A model generated the notes under the pieces. It was not told where the DNA came from. It saw nothing but the letters and a program-made list of their open reading frames with translations, and did not search any database. Positions 24,926 to 36,759 of a DNA stretch of 64,000 bases are shown here, piece by piece; position 1 is the stretch's first letter; each line of letters opens with the position of its first letter. Origin of the DNA: Edolisoma coerulescens (Eukaryota; Chordata; Aves; Passeriformes; Campephagidae). The DNA lies in NCBI GenBank assembly GCA_013397115.1, contig VWZW01004687.1:259267-323266 (forward strand), in the 5' to 3' direction. The translations under genes and the position numbers were made by a program.

Positions 24926-27096
24926 GTGAGCTATTTTTATCATGTTGTGATACATTTAAAGCCATATTTCTAAAAAAAATGGTATTGTAGCCTATATTTA
25001 ATTCTAACATGCTTTCACGGTAGCAAATACAGAGATTAGTAGCACCTGATCCTCATGAAACAGTGCTAAAACATCCTAAAAGTTCTTTTCAAATGTGTGG
25101 TGATCCAGCACAGAAAGCTTTGTATAGCTCTATTAACAGTGGTGCAGTCTCTGTTAGGAAGAAGTGCAGTTGCCTTTTTTTTCCATAATTTCTCAAAACT
25201 GTGGGGCTGTGTAGCTTTGAAAAGGCTTTTTAGTAGGCTGTAGACTGGAGTCTCCCTGGAGTAGCAGTAGGAGAAATTCTGTAAAGGTAAGCACTGGCTC
25301 CATTTGTTTTCATGGGCTCTGGAGCAAATTTTGGTAAACAATTTACCAGAAGCAAGAATGTTTTGCTGCAGAATGTAATTATTTAAGTTTTTTCTTACTG
25401 ACTGTAATAAGCTTCAGCCAGGCAAATGTTTATTTCTGTTCTCTGGTTCAGTATAAAAGATGTTATTCTGCGTGTGTAGAAGTACCCCAGACCAGATGGC
25501 AATGGTGTTTGTAGTTTTTAATGTGATTATGACATATCTGTTCTGTATCAGATTCCTTCAAAATTGTGGGCTACATGAAAACATTTTTCATGTGTTTTTA
25601 AGTATCTATAATACAGCAACCTCAAATGGTCAAGAAAAAATTGTGGGATATTTTTGATTTTTTTTTTTTTGAACAAGACAAAACAAAAATTTGTTCAGAG
25701 TTTTACAGAAAAATTTGAAAGCATTACCATAAAAGATTTAAAACTGTTTCCTGGATATTAAGTTACAGTGCCCTCTGTCAAAACTGTATAGTAAATTATA
25801 ACTTTGAAATATAATACTTTAAATACACATTTTAATTAAAACATGTTTTAATAAATCTTCACTTGTGACTTCATGTACATGGGATAGAAGGGTGTTTTTG
25901 GAAAAATATGTTCTGTCATTGACTGTCACAGGAAACCATGAGATTTTTGTAACATGTCATGATTCATAATATTCAAATGCTGTTTGAACTTAGTGTTGGA
26001 GGTTTCTTATGCCTGGCACTACTGTTAAAGGGTATCATTAAGTATTTTGGCTTCTCTAATGGCTAGAAAACTTCATTTAATTTCCAGTCTACTTTTTCTT
26101 ATGCTTTTATTGTTCTTTAGCTGAAATAACTATTTAAAAAACCACAATTTTTCCCATCCGTTGCTGTAGACACACAGGTTAGCATGTCCCATGGCCAGAC
26201 TAAAGTGACCTTTTAGAATGGGGACATTTGAGAAAACTCAACTCTAAGCATTTGCTTTCTTTCTGGCTTCTCAGTACCAGTACTGGAAGCTTCCCAGTAT
26301 GGGTACAAATTGAAAGAGAGGAAATTTAGGTTAGCTATTAGGAAGAAATTCTTTACTGGGCAGGTGGTGAGACACTGAAACAGGTTGCCCAGGGAGGCTG
26401 TGGATGCCCCAACCCTGGCAGTGTTCAAGGCCAGGCTGGGTAAGGCCTTGGATAACCTGTTTTAGTGGGAGGTGTCCCGGCACATGCCAGGGTGAGTTGG
26501 GACTAAATGATCTTTGACGTCCCTTCCAACCTTTAATACTTCTGTGATTCTGTGGTACTTGTGCGTAGGGCTGCAGCACTGAGATCATTTGCCTAGGTGT
26601 GTGCAGGGGAGGAATGACCCATATTAATGGATCCCAGTGCAGGATCAAGGACATGGCCCATGTATTGGATTACAGGCATTTAAACCTAAATCTTTTGGGT
26701 GACCTTCTAAGTCAAGGTACTGCTGTTTTAGGAGCTGCGATTAATCTTGTCACAGGTTTTGGAGAAAAAGCTAGAATTTCAACTCAGATTCAGTCAATTT
26801 ACTCAAATCAGGCTACTGGTCATAAACAAATGGTAGATAATTCTCCTGGTAGGGAAATTCCCCACAAAACCTGTGTCATACTGGGGAATGAGACAAGAAA
26901 GGTGATATTGTGGACTTCCCATATGCTATGTCTGTCCTGCAGTCGGCCTTGGTACACCATCCTGAGGGACAGACTCTTCTCCCCCTGTAGCTCTACTTAA
27001 GAATTCCAAGGGTTGGGGAGATCCAGGCGAAAAAGTTATTTATTTGATGTCATCCCATCACCACCTACCCTGAATAGTCTGATCTTTTTCTTTCAG
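24926..27096 (+). other. EYA1: EYA1 intron, 2171 bp
   Basis: GT-AG intron, donor GTGAGC at 24926, acceptor TTTCTTTCAG ending at 27096, phase 1. It contains a CR1 3'-end fragment in the sense direction (about 26300-26553). The rest is AT-rich, with a T-run near 25662, and nothing else I can identify. Confidence 0.93.
26300..26553 (+). mobile_element. CR1 3'-end fragment, + strand
   Basis: It matches the CR1 3' end in sense. Landmarks are TTAGGAAGAAATTCTTTACT at about 26338, GTGGATGCCCCAACCCTGG (26400-26418), TTCAAGGCCAGGCTGGG (26424-26440), the GATCTTTGACGTCCCTTCC region near 26510, and a terminal TCTGTGATTCTG near 26541. Only about 250 bp remain, so it is a 5'-truncated insertion. It lies in an EYA1 intron in the same orientation as the gene. 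The 5' boundary is approximate. Confidence 0.92.
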
Positions 27097-27197
27097 GAAA
27101 GGAAAGTTGTTTTGAGCGAATAATTCAAAGATTTGGAAGAAAAGTAGTGTATGTTGTTATAGGGGATGGTGTCGAAGAAGAACAAGGTGCAAAAAAG
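27097..27197 (+). CDS. EYA1: EYA1 exon: HAD motif III Lys and motif IV (GDGVEEE)
   Basis: This 101-bp exon completes Gly533 and encodes residues 534-566: KESCFERIIQRFGRKVVYVV, then Ile-Gly-Asp-Gly-Val-Glu-Glu-Glu-Gln-Gly-Ala-Lys-Lys. Lys534 corresponds to the motif III lysine and Asp556/Glu560 to the motif IV acidic residues that position Mg2+ in human EYA2 (Lys480, Asp502, Glu506 plus 54). All are present. The Gly before Ala-Lys-Lys fits EYA1; EYA4 has Ala as I recall. The acceptor is TTTCAG and the donor AAG/GTAATG, ending in phase 0, so the terminal exon adds whole codons. Confidence 0.97.
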
Positions 27198-28099
27198 GTA
27201 ATGACCTTCTTTCGGTGAGGGTTGGTTTCAAGAGTCTGACAAATTGTCTTTTCTTCAACATGGGACAGCATTTTAGGACATTTAGGCTGGATATCTTCGC
27301 CTTACGAAATTTGTGTTGACCATATCTAGTAGAAAGCCAGGTAAGACTATAGATAATGATTTGCCCTGCTGTTCTCCAAAAGACACATTAAACTATTTAT
27401 GTTTGATGAATTTCAAAAAGGGGCCAGAAAATGGACCCTGGCTTTTGTGCCAAGAACTAATAGTTCTGTTTTCCTTGGCAACCCAAAATACCACATAGGA
27501 TGTTATGAATGTAAGCAAAATATGATGATTCTTACTGATCAAAGGCAGTGTGCTGTTTGACTGTATGAAATATGTATGTGTCACACCTTGAAAAGACATG
27601 TAGGGCTGGAGTAGGTATACAGGAATTTCCGTTTACTTGTGTGTCCATAATTTGGATTCTGCGTTCAGGCAACAACCTGTGGCTTGGCATGCATTCATAA
27701 CCTCAGATAACTGAGCAGAGGATACTATTTGACTGTCTGTTATTTTTTGCTTTCCACTGAGAAGAAGGGAAAAATTCGCTTTTTTTTTTTTCAATGTGAA
27801 TTAAGCTGCTTAAAAAGTAACACTTTCCACTCACAAATAATAGGCATTATTTCTAGCCTGGCTATTCTGCCCAAGATAGTCTGCCCATACACACTCTTTG
27901 CTTGGAAGAATGAGGCATAACGTTGGCTATTTGAATAATAGGAGAAAGAGCAGGAAAATGGGCATTTCTGTTCTTGCTTCCTTTCACAGACAAATTGCTT
28001 TTACACAGCTGCTTTTTTACCACAAAACTCTCTGTGATACTTCTATCTCTTTCCACTGTGACTTTCTAAATTGGACAAGTGAAACTAATTAGTCCACAT

Positions 28100-28240
28100 G
28101 GCGTTTTAACGACCATTGACTGGTTTTGCTTCATGAAATCTGGGTTTTGTGCCCCTGAAGCCTTGCGGGTAGGTTCCCGGCTCGTCCCAGCACTTCGCAG
28201 AGTCTCAGTTTCATATATCCCTTTGGCGGACTGACGGGAA
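28100..28240. promoter_or_regulatory. CpG-richer islet in last EYA1 intron (candidate element)
   Basis: Eight CpGs lie between about 28102 and 28236, including TTGCGGG, CCCGGC and TGACGGG, against a CpG-poor background. No open frame, splice pair or known repeat explains it. Candidate status only; an old GC-rich repeat is equally possible. Confidence 0.2.
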
Positions 28241-30203
28241 CAGTTTGCTCCTTTCTCCTTCAGAAATGCCTTTTATCTTTGCAGAGAAATGTTTTCCCGC
28301 TGCAAATGATTACATTTTAAAAGCTGTATTTAAGATCAGGGGGGAAAAAAAAAATTCTTTCTCTTTGTTCCTTTTCTGTTGCTCGGTGAAATAGTGTTGT
28401 ATATGATAATGGCAGGAGTAGTCCTTTTGGTAACATTATCTATTTCAATGCTTTTTTCAACAGGAAACATGATTCAGAAAAGCATAAGAAAAAGCCTTTC
28501 CAGTCACTAAGAGGAGTAGCAGTATAGAAAGTTCCTTTGTGCAATTACTTCTGTGTATTCTTTCTTGGTGGAAGGAATTTTCAGGTTGAAGGCATGTTAG
28601 ATGCTCTGGATTAAATTATCAGCTGCAGCAATGCCAGAGAAGTCAATAAGTAGATCAGCAGTCCTGCCTTTCTGCATAAACTATCAATCTGATTTAGGAA
28701 AATGCTTCTGTGATTCTTGTCCTGCTTCTTGCTCCATGAAATAAGAAATCACCATTTCACACTGAAAGCAGGATTTGCCTCTTCAGTTTTGTCCTTCACA
28801 TCCTGCAAGAGCAGAAACCACCCAGTGCCCTGCAGTATGAGGAGCTGCTTCCAACTCAGATGATGTCTTATTGGTTATCTGCTCCTCAAGGGAGGTTTTT
28901 AGGGTTACTAGGAGGAGCAAGCATGGGAATGCACCCTAGTGTGTACCATGCTCCATGTTAAAGGCATGTGTCCTGTCTAAGGAATAAATCATATTGCTGT
29001 ATTAAAAAACAGTAAAAGCCTGGACCTTCTCTGGAGAGCACAAAAACAAAACGGAAGCTTTACCTCCACAAAAGTACCCAAAACATATCAATCCAAAGTG
29101 GCAGAACTGTCCTGCAACGTACCACCCCATTATTGTGCTTGTCCCCTGAATCTTGGTAGCTGGTTCCTTCTCACCTTCCTTGCCGTCAGCATGTCAGGTT
29201 TTGTAGTATTCTCAGAGAAGGGACAGATCTTCTGTTTCCCCTTTGCACAGCACTTTTCTGTAGGGGTTTGGCCTGTGGTCAAGCCATTAGTATATGTGTG
29301 TTTCTTTACACTAAGAGCATGAACAGTACACCCTTCTTTAGCTAGCGCTTCATTGATTACATGTAAACTGTAATGAGTCATTTCAAATGAGCATACAAAT
29401 TCAAGCCTATTTAATTCAAGAGATTTTTTTATTCTATATTCTGTCAGTGAATAAAAAAAAGCTGAGCTTCCAGCTTAGGGGGTAAGAAAGTTAAGGTTTA
29501 TTATTAAAAATAATTTACCAATCATTTATAAATTGCTTCATCATAAAACAAGATTTTCATTTATGTCCTTCATTCATGGAAAATCTTGAGTCAATACAGC
29601 AGTAGGAAAAATAAAAGACACATTTAAAATATTTTTTATTGTCATTAGTATAAAAATTCAATAATAAAAACTTTTTAATATCTTTTAAAAGATCACTGCT
29701 TTACTGAGAAACATTTTTAAGATAAGCAGTTTGTTCATAAAATGCCTCTTTTGCTTGATGTAAGTAAACATAATACATTGAAGAAACCGCACACTGTTAC
29801 ATTTCTGGTAGCATCAGTCAAACTATGATATTCACACCTTTGTTTAGCTGTCACTTCCTGCAAAATATTTGATGAGACAATTAAAATTCTCAGCATGTTT
29901 GCATTTTGGATTGAGAAATAATTGTACCTTTCTGGACCAGTGCAGCAACCAGCCAGCTTGGCTGTAACACCAGGGTTCACACAAAGGTTGCTACCTTCAT
30001 ATCAGCTTCCCCAGGAAAAGAGGGAGAGGAGGGCAGAGAGCAACCAGTGTGAAAGTCCAAAGGGTGCTCAGGAGCTGCTGGCACCAGCGCCGGTGCCGTG
30101 TGGGTCAGAGCCGCCGCCTCTGAGTGCCACTGCGGTGACAGCTATTCTCAGTATAAGTTTCTGCATTTCTGCCAGAGACTCCATTGTCTCAGCATTTTAT
30201 TTC

Positions 30204-30291
30204 GCTTTGCTTTGTTTTGTGTTTTGGGTTTGGAGGTTGTTTTTTTGTTTTGTTTTGTTGTGTTTTGTTTTGTTGTGTTTTGTTTTGTTTG
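30204..30291. repeat. (TTTTG)n microsatellite
   Basis: An imperfect run of TTTTG/TTGTG units. It produces spurious Phe/Cys/Val-rich and Lys/Gln/Asn-rich open frames on the two strands. It sits in the last EYA1 intron next to a small CpG cluster (30088-30133). Confidence 0.93.
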
Positions 30292-31629
30292 AGCTCATCT
30301 TTTGCCTTTGCTTTTGGAGACATATTTGGGAAATAAGACAGAAAACCCCCAACTCCTGAGTTTTTCTGCTTAGGAGAATTCTCCAAAGGATTTCTAATTT
30401 GTGAGAAGAGACAAAGGCTCTCTGCACTGAGGAGCTGGATTTTACATCAGGTGATTCGGGAGAGCCTGGGCAAATGGGCTTCTCTCTTTGTCTCCAAAAT
30501 GGTCATGCTGCCTTGGAGGGAAATCGTGAGGAAAAATCATAAATCTTTGTGGAGCAATAAATAGAATATAAATGGGTATCCAATATGCCACTGCTTTTAA
30601 GCTCACAGTCACACTGTGCTGATCAGGTTTGGGGTAGGAAGTAAAGACGGCTGCTTAGCAAATCTGGCAGGAATACAACAAAAATACCGTGAAAGATGAC
30701 AAAAACTGATGAGTTTTCTATTCAAATCCATCACAAATCTCAGGAGTAAGTTTTTTGTATAAATATGTACTCATTTAAGGGAAGGATAGAGGATAGTCTG
30801 CACTTTTTTGTGTTGCTATCAAAAAACGGATTTTTTTTGGCATGTGTATTAATAGAAACACTATTTTGTGGAGTAAAATAGCTGAAGTTTTGTACTTTTA
30901 GCAGGTACATTCTGAAAATAAAATTACTTCTATTTTAGAAATAAAGTAGCTTAATATTTTAGGCTCTTTAATAATACTCCAATTCTTAGGCTTACTAAAT
31001 TTGTAGTTTCATTTTTTATGCTTTTTACATCAAAACCAACTTCAAACTTTTGCCACCATATTTAATTTCAAAATATCACCAAAATCAAATCATTTAAAAA
31101 TTCATAGATGTTCTATTACTAAGTATCATCTACCAAAAAATTCATGATTTTTAAAAGACAGAATCTTCCTATTTACTTGGAAGATGTTGAAATAGTACAC
31201 TTAGGGCTTCATTAGATACTAATGCATCCAGTTTCACCACCTATTTATTAGTGGTTAGCATTTGTCATCCATTCTCCAGCAGCAGCAAATGCAAGATTAG
31301 CATTTCTTGCTTTGCTCAGAATAGAAGTGTTCTGCATGACACGTGTGCTAAGTGTTGGCAGGGGTTGGCTTTTTAAAGGCAATTTTTAGTACGTATATAT
31401 ACAAAGGATCTCTTGCCCAGTCATTTGGTAAGAGAAGATGTACTTCCGTCTCATGGGTGTGTTGCCACTTTTGACATGGCTAAATACATGTGATTAAACA
31501 GTGCATGTTAATACAGGAATAATATATAAGGTTATGGATGATAATTTTGTTCCTTTAAAGGTTTTAGTTTCATACAATCATTTATTATCTTAGATAGGGT
31601 GAAAATTAGTGTACATGCCTCAGGAAAAC

Positions 31630-31700
31630 ACATGCATATATATGAACACATATGTGTGTGAGACTCTGTATATACACACAAACATATAGATATATATAGA
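31630..31700. repeat. TA/CA-rich microsatellite-like tract
   Basis: Alternating purine-pyrimidine stretches (CATATATATG, ATATGTGTGTG, TATACACACA, ATATATATAG) with interruptions. Degenerate simple repeat in the last EYA1 intron. Confidence 0.75.
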
Positions 31701-34519
31701 TCTGTATCAGGTTTGTTTCCCCTCCTCACAGCTCTGAAGGCTGTACTGTAGGGTCAGACTGATAGAAATCTGAATTGGCCACGTTCAGCCATGCCCAGGG
31801 CGTCAGTGCAGATTCCAGCCCCATGCAGCCTCCACGTTCCTGGCATGCTTTATTTCTTGGGAGTATGCAGCTGGCCTTTTGACCTCCATGCAGGAGAACT
31901 GAAAATAATTATGATCCTGAGATTTACACAACCTCTTTTTTTTCATCAGACTCTAGTATCATTCCACTCTTCACTCCTGTAACTACATGGAGTAAATATA
32001 GGTATACTCCTTTCACAGACAGACATAAGTAAAGCAGAGGACACTTAACTGAATTGGAAATAGAAAGATATAGTCAAAATAAAGACTGCTTACAGTTTTG
32101 GTTTAAAAGCTGACCATCAACAGCTGACCCATAAACAGGGTAATCCAAAACTTGATATTGCACATGGGCATCTAGCAAGAGGGGCTGTAATTTGATTTAG
32201 CAGAAGCTAAACCTTCTGTTAAATCATTTAGAGTCTTTAACTGCTCTGTCTGCCTGGTGTGTGTACGCCCTGTGTTGCTGAGGTTGTTACTAGGGAAGCA
32301 GTATAAAGCTGAAGCTGCATGAAGTGGGAGCTGGAAGCCAAGAATTTATTCCTGTAGTTCTCCCTATTCATTGGTTTGCTGCATGGCCTTGGAGGGCATC
32401 CATGTCATTGACTCTTGGCTTCTGCAGAGACACTTCGCAGAGGCAGGTGTCCGCCAAACTCTTGGCCACCCCACATCATGGACCTGCTGCAAGCACAAAC
32501 CTATGTCCCTTTGTCCTTGATGTAGTATCCCTGTCAGATACTACAAATTCTGCCAGAAAGGTTTTGCAGCCTAAGTTAGAGACAGGTGCACAGAAGTTTT
32601 TGCCAAGTCCAGAGAATGGCACGACTAGTAATTTTATTTCGTATTGCTCTTGCTGGTTCATTTCCTGAACATGGTGCAAGAAGTTCATCTTTAGGGAATC
32701 TGAGTTGGAAAGCAGCAGTGTCTGGTCTGACAGAGCACAGAGGGTAGGCTGCCTGTAGAATGTAACAAGGAAGACACTGGGGCGTGGAGCTGTAACTGAG
32801 TGAGCTAACTGCATCTGCTTTCTGTTGCTGGTGGAGCACAGGACAGTACAGTGGAAGTCCAGATTGAAGATGTAGAAAAAAATATGTGTTGCAGTATTTA
32901 ACATTTCCTTCTTAAGCAAAGGATCTGTCTATAAAAGTGTTTTGGAAATATCATAAGCATTTTTTTCCAAAACCACGTCAATTGTCTCTGAATTTTGTTT
33001 GTTATGTTCTCTTCATTGTCAGCCATTGCTCATGAATTTATCTTCAAGCTGAGATTCAGTCAGCTGTTTCTCAAGGCTTTGTAACACTCTAGAGCAAAGC
33101 AAAGCAGAACAGAAACTGTTACAATGGTGTTTTCTTGGGGGTCATTTTGTTTTCTTCCTGAAGAAATTCCTTTGCTCTAGAAGCTTGGCATAGTCTGAAT
33201 GTGGGCACGTGTTGATGCATCCATATTGCATCTTCATTCAGATCAGGAGTGTCATATCAAAAGATGTGATAGGCTCTGTGCTAAAATGTTTGCCTTCTGA
33301 GACAGGTATAAAAATTACAGTAAACATGCAGCTGGAAACAGTGAGTTTAACATTGTTTTCAAAAATTTTCTCTAACTTAAAATTTGAGAAGACCAGGATG
33401 AAAAAAGGAGATCAGAATAAAAGTGACAGAGGAGATGGAGTTTTGCCACTGATTTCACTGGAATTAGGAATTTACTCAGGAGCTGCTGAAGTAGGGTGAT
33501 GAAAGCCTCTTTGAGAAGTTACAGATAAAATGCTTGGGGAACTTAGAAGCTAATGTGATAATAAATTGCTTGTGGTTTGCCTCCTAAACATGCCAGGACA
33601 CAAAATGACCCAATGAAAAGGTGAACACAGTGATGTTAGCCTCCAGAATACTGTTGAATTGAAACTATTTTCCCATGGGAATTATAGAATAATTTCCTGA
33701 CAAAAGCTGATGGCTTTTTTTTTTTTAATTTACGCAAAAGGTCTTGTTGACATTATAATCACTAGTTTCAAGTATAAAGATAGTTCTTAGTCAGATTTTT
33801 ACGCTTCATGAACGAGGTAATCTGTGCTTTTTCCTGGGATTTGTGTTTTTGGTTTATTCAGGTTCTTTGCAAAAGTATTTGTGCTCCAGACAGATTTTAT
33901 TACAACTAATAGGAAAAAAATATGTATTTATTTTAATGTCCCATATGGAAAAGATGTTTTTAGATCAGTGTTAGCAATGACCAATCTTACACAAGCCACT
34001 GGGATAAAAGTCTTTTCAAAGTGATGTGAGCAACAAATGAGTTATTCTGAATCACCATTTCTGTTTTTAACTCATCTACCAGGAGTAGTCTTACAAGGAG
34101 CAAATACGTTTTGATAGTAAACAACACTTTCACTTTCTTTATTTTCTTTCTGTTCCCCTCCTCAAACTACCCATATGCTTCATGTGTATGTTATTTGTCT
34201 TATTTTTTTCCAGAAGTAATATTTTTTTCTGCAATGTTCTGAAATCTGTTTTTCATATAAAGAGATTAGAAGTCCCTCCCTTCCTTATGATCTCCTGATG
34301 TGTTTGCTGTAGTTCCTATTGTAAATAGATTTGCTTTTATTGAGAATTTATTTTTAGGGGGTGGGTCAGAGAAACCAGACATAAACATGAGGGACTCAAG
34401 GTTTTAAGATCTCTTTTTCTCTCCCCTAAGTGTTCTCTTGTCCCTGTGAAAGACAAAGGGTGGGTCTAAATACCAGAATGCTTGGGGTTATTTTTACATG
34501 TTGTCTGTGCTGTTCACAG

Positions 34520-34600
34520 CATGCTATGCCATTTTGGAGGATCTCGAGCCACTCTGACCTTATGGCCCTTCACCATGCCTTGGAACTGGAGTACTTGTAG
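34520..34600 (+). CDS. EYA1: EYA1 terminal coding exon and stop codon
   Basis: The exon encodes the 26-residue C-terminus, from His-Ala-Met-Pro-Phe-Trp-Arg-Ile-Ser-Ser-His-Ser-Asp through Leu-Met-Ala-Leu-His-His-Ala to the conserved end Leu-Glu-Leu-Glu-Tyr-Leu, then TAG at 34598-34600. This is the hallmark C-terminus of Eya proteins; HAMPFW and LMALHHALE fit EYA1 rather than EYA4 (HNMPFW, LLALHQALE as I recall). The acceptor is GTTCACAG at 34519 and the frame follows from the phase-0 donor at 27197. Together with the five upstream exons it closes a 212-residue segment of exactly the length expected for residues 381-592 of a 592-residue protein. Confidence 0.98.
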   Translation, partial: HAMPFWRISSHSDLMALHHALELEYL

Positions 34601-34861
34601 CAGCTTAGCAGCACTTTCAAACCTCAGAGCCTCCTTCTGCCCGTGGATGAGATGCCTGTGTCTTGTGTCAGCATTGGACTACGGAACTTTGTGATTTCAA
34701 CATGTTGACGTACAGCTGCAATTGGTCTTAACCCTTGCCCTTTCAGTAAACGGAGGAGCATGTCTTTTTCTTCAGAACAGCTGTTGGCTCCGGTACTGCA
34801 AGTCCAATGAAAATAAGCCATGCGAGTGTTTGAACAACTCATCTTTACCATATTTGCTACC

Positions 34862-34936
34862 AAAAAGAAATAGAGAAGGAAAGAGAAAGTGTAAAAAAAA
34901 AAAAAAAAAAAGAAAAAAAGAAAAGGAAATAAGAGG
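34862..34936. repeat. A/purine-rich tract in EYA1 3' UTR
   Basis: An almost pure purine stretch with a run of about 19 A residues at 34893-34911, then AGAAAAAAAGAAAAGG. It is a low-complexity tract within the predicted transcript and a possible internal priming site in cDNA libraries. Confidence 0.85.
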
Positions 34937-36140
34937 TTCATACCTGTGAAGAAAAGAAAAAGGACCTGCAAATGCTTTTTAGTTTTTAGCCTCTTCAATG
35001 TGACACACACCGTTTCTTCAACACAGCAAACTTGATTGCACAATGAAGACTGAGATTTTACAAAATACCAGTGGAGTAATTTTCTTATAAAGAAGGTTTA
35101 CTTTTTGGTTTCTCATACCCAGGGTACTCTGTACATCTTTACTTATTTATGAACAGACTATATTTTGACATCATATAACTGAGGATATGTATAATAGGAT
35201 TAAAGGCTATTATAAGCCTTTGCCTTATGGTACAGCAACTACTTTTGACTTTAGCACATTACAGAGTAGTTTAAAATATGTCTAATTTAAACTAATAAGT
35301 ACATCACTGAGACAATCATGTACAGGAAGAATTTTTTGTGTAAATTTGTAATAATGAATGATTCTTTTACATATTGTTAAGGTAAATGCTATTGAAAGAT
35401 AGTAATGCCTTGTTGGTGAAGAATGAGGCCACGTGTGCACACACTTGTGCAGTGCCTTATCAATGTGTTGGTTATAAATATGTAGATAATGGATTTTTTT
35501 TAGATAAATTTGTCAAGACCAAAAGCATGGATGTCAAGTGTCAATAGGAATTGGGTTTTGTTCTCAGCTGTTTCTCTGCCATTTTCTTCTCTCACCCACT
35601 CTGATTATGAAAATATTGATTTCGTGTGTCCCCCCTGGTCGAAGCAAATACAGATAAAATACAAGTGAAGAGGAGGCCTTTATTGTCTTTTTGTTTCCTC
35701 TTTTAAAGTTACCATATTAACCCTTTTTTAGAGTATTAAAAAAATAATTAGGAGAGTCATTCCATAAAGAAATAGAGAAAGAACACAGATATATTTTAAG
35801 ATGTAATTTAAACTGGAACCTTGGTACTGAATAGCTTTTGTCTCATCCAAAAATGAAGGAAACTATCATCACTAATATTTTTAGAAATTAGAAATGAGAA
35901 TATTTTGGAGAAATTAAACAAGAATGTTCATATACATTTAAGTTTTTTACTCCTCTTCCACCAGGAGTCAGATTTTCCTAAGATATAACATCCATTGCCG
36001 GCAATGGAAATGCTGAAATGGTTATCACCAAGGAGTTAAAATTTAATTTTGTCTGTACTCACTTAAAGGACAAACCTAGACTGTGTCTTTCTTGTGACTT
36101 GTGACTTTCCTGATCTTGAAGGCTGTGAGCTACTTGGTTA

Positions 36141-36146
36141 AATAAA
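36141..36146 (+). terminator. EYA1: possible proximal EYA1 poly(A) signal (AATAAA)
   Basis: AATAAA 1.54 kb after the stop codon, followed by TGTTAGTCTGACTTTTTGG. It could yield a shorter 3' UTR. Hexamers of this kind are common by chance in AT-rich DNA, so support is weak. Confidence 0.3.
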
Positions 36147-36733
36147 CTGTTAGTCTGACTTTTTGGCTTGAATTCTACCAATTCCCTTTTCCCAGTTAAA
36201 TATCTTATTAAAAAGAAGCCTCACCTTTGTTGGTTCATTTTCTGGCTTTTCTTCTTTTGTTTTCTTAAAAAACCACCAGCCTCGAAACAGCTACCTGCAA
36301 AGCTACAGAGCACCAATGTAGCTACAAATCAACACCCTTCTCTATTGGAGGAATCATATTGCTGCTAGAATGAAATGTTTGTGGATTGCTTTAGTACCAA
36401 CGGAGAGGTTTTGATCTTACCAAGACTTGCACATGTGCTTTACTTTACCCAGTCTGAGTGCTGCCACTCATGCAGTACTCACATACGTACAGAAAGCACA
36501 TTGTGGGTAGTTTTTAGAATTGAGACTATAATTAGCCTTTTTTTTTCCTCAAACAAAGTAGACAGTGATGGGGGGGATTGGTTGTCCTTTTTTTTTTTCT
36601 TTGGCTCTTTTCAATTTTTAGTCACTCGCTGACTGAAAAAAATAACAAAGTTTATCTGGGCCTTATTGTACAAAAAGTGTGTTGTGTCCACAATCGTGTA
36701 CAGAATTTTTCTTCATTAATTTTGTTTTAAATT

Positions 36734-36739
36734 AATAAA
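36734..36739 (+). terminator. EYA1: likely main EYA1 poly(A) signal (AATAAA)
   Basis: AATAAA within a T-rich context, 2.13 kb after the stop codon, followed at a suitable distance by ATTAAA (36755) and a TTGTCTTGTATG stretch that can act as the downstream T/G-rich element. A roughly 2-kb 3' UTR is plausible for EYA1. Confidence 0.6.
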
Positions 36740-36759
36740 ATTGATTTGTGAACATATTA

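Larger units (their letters stand above)
27198..34519 (+). other. EYA1: EYA1 last intron, 7322 bp
   Basis: GT-AG intron, donor GTAATG at 27198, acceptor CTGTTCACAG ending at 34519, phase 0. It is mostly AT-rich. It holds a CpG-richer islet near 28100-28240, a second small one at 30088-30133, a (TTTTG)n run at 30204-30291, and a TA-rich stretch near 31630-31700. Otherwise I see no coding sequence, no CR1 and no LTR in it. Confidence 0.93.
34601..36755 (+). other. EYA1: EYA1 3' untranslated region
   Basis: The sequence from the TAG stop to the most likely cleavage site, about 2.15 kb, with no splice sites or coding frame needed. It includes a purine/A-rich tract (34862-34936), a perfect 18-bp palindrome (35991-36008) and an earlier AATAAA at 36141. 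The 3' limit is inferred from the AATAAA at 36734 followed by a T/G-rich stretch; transcript data could shift it. Confidence 0.7.

Noticed and set aside
29922..30359. 145-codon frame ending in Phe/Cys/Val repeats, and Lys/Gln/Asn-rich frames on the other strand
   Set aside because: Produced by the (TTTTG)n array translated in both directions.
32324..32919. 114- and 147-codon frames on opposite strands
   Set aside because: Mutually overlapping, intronic and unrecognised; could not support an alternative EYA1 exon.
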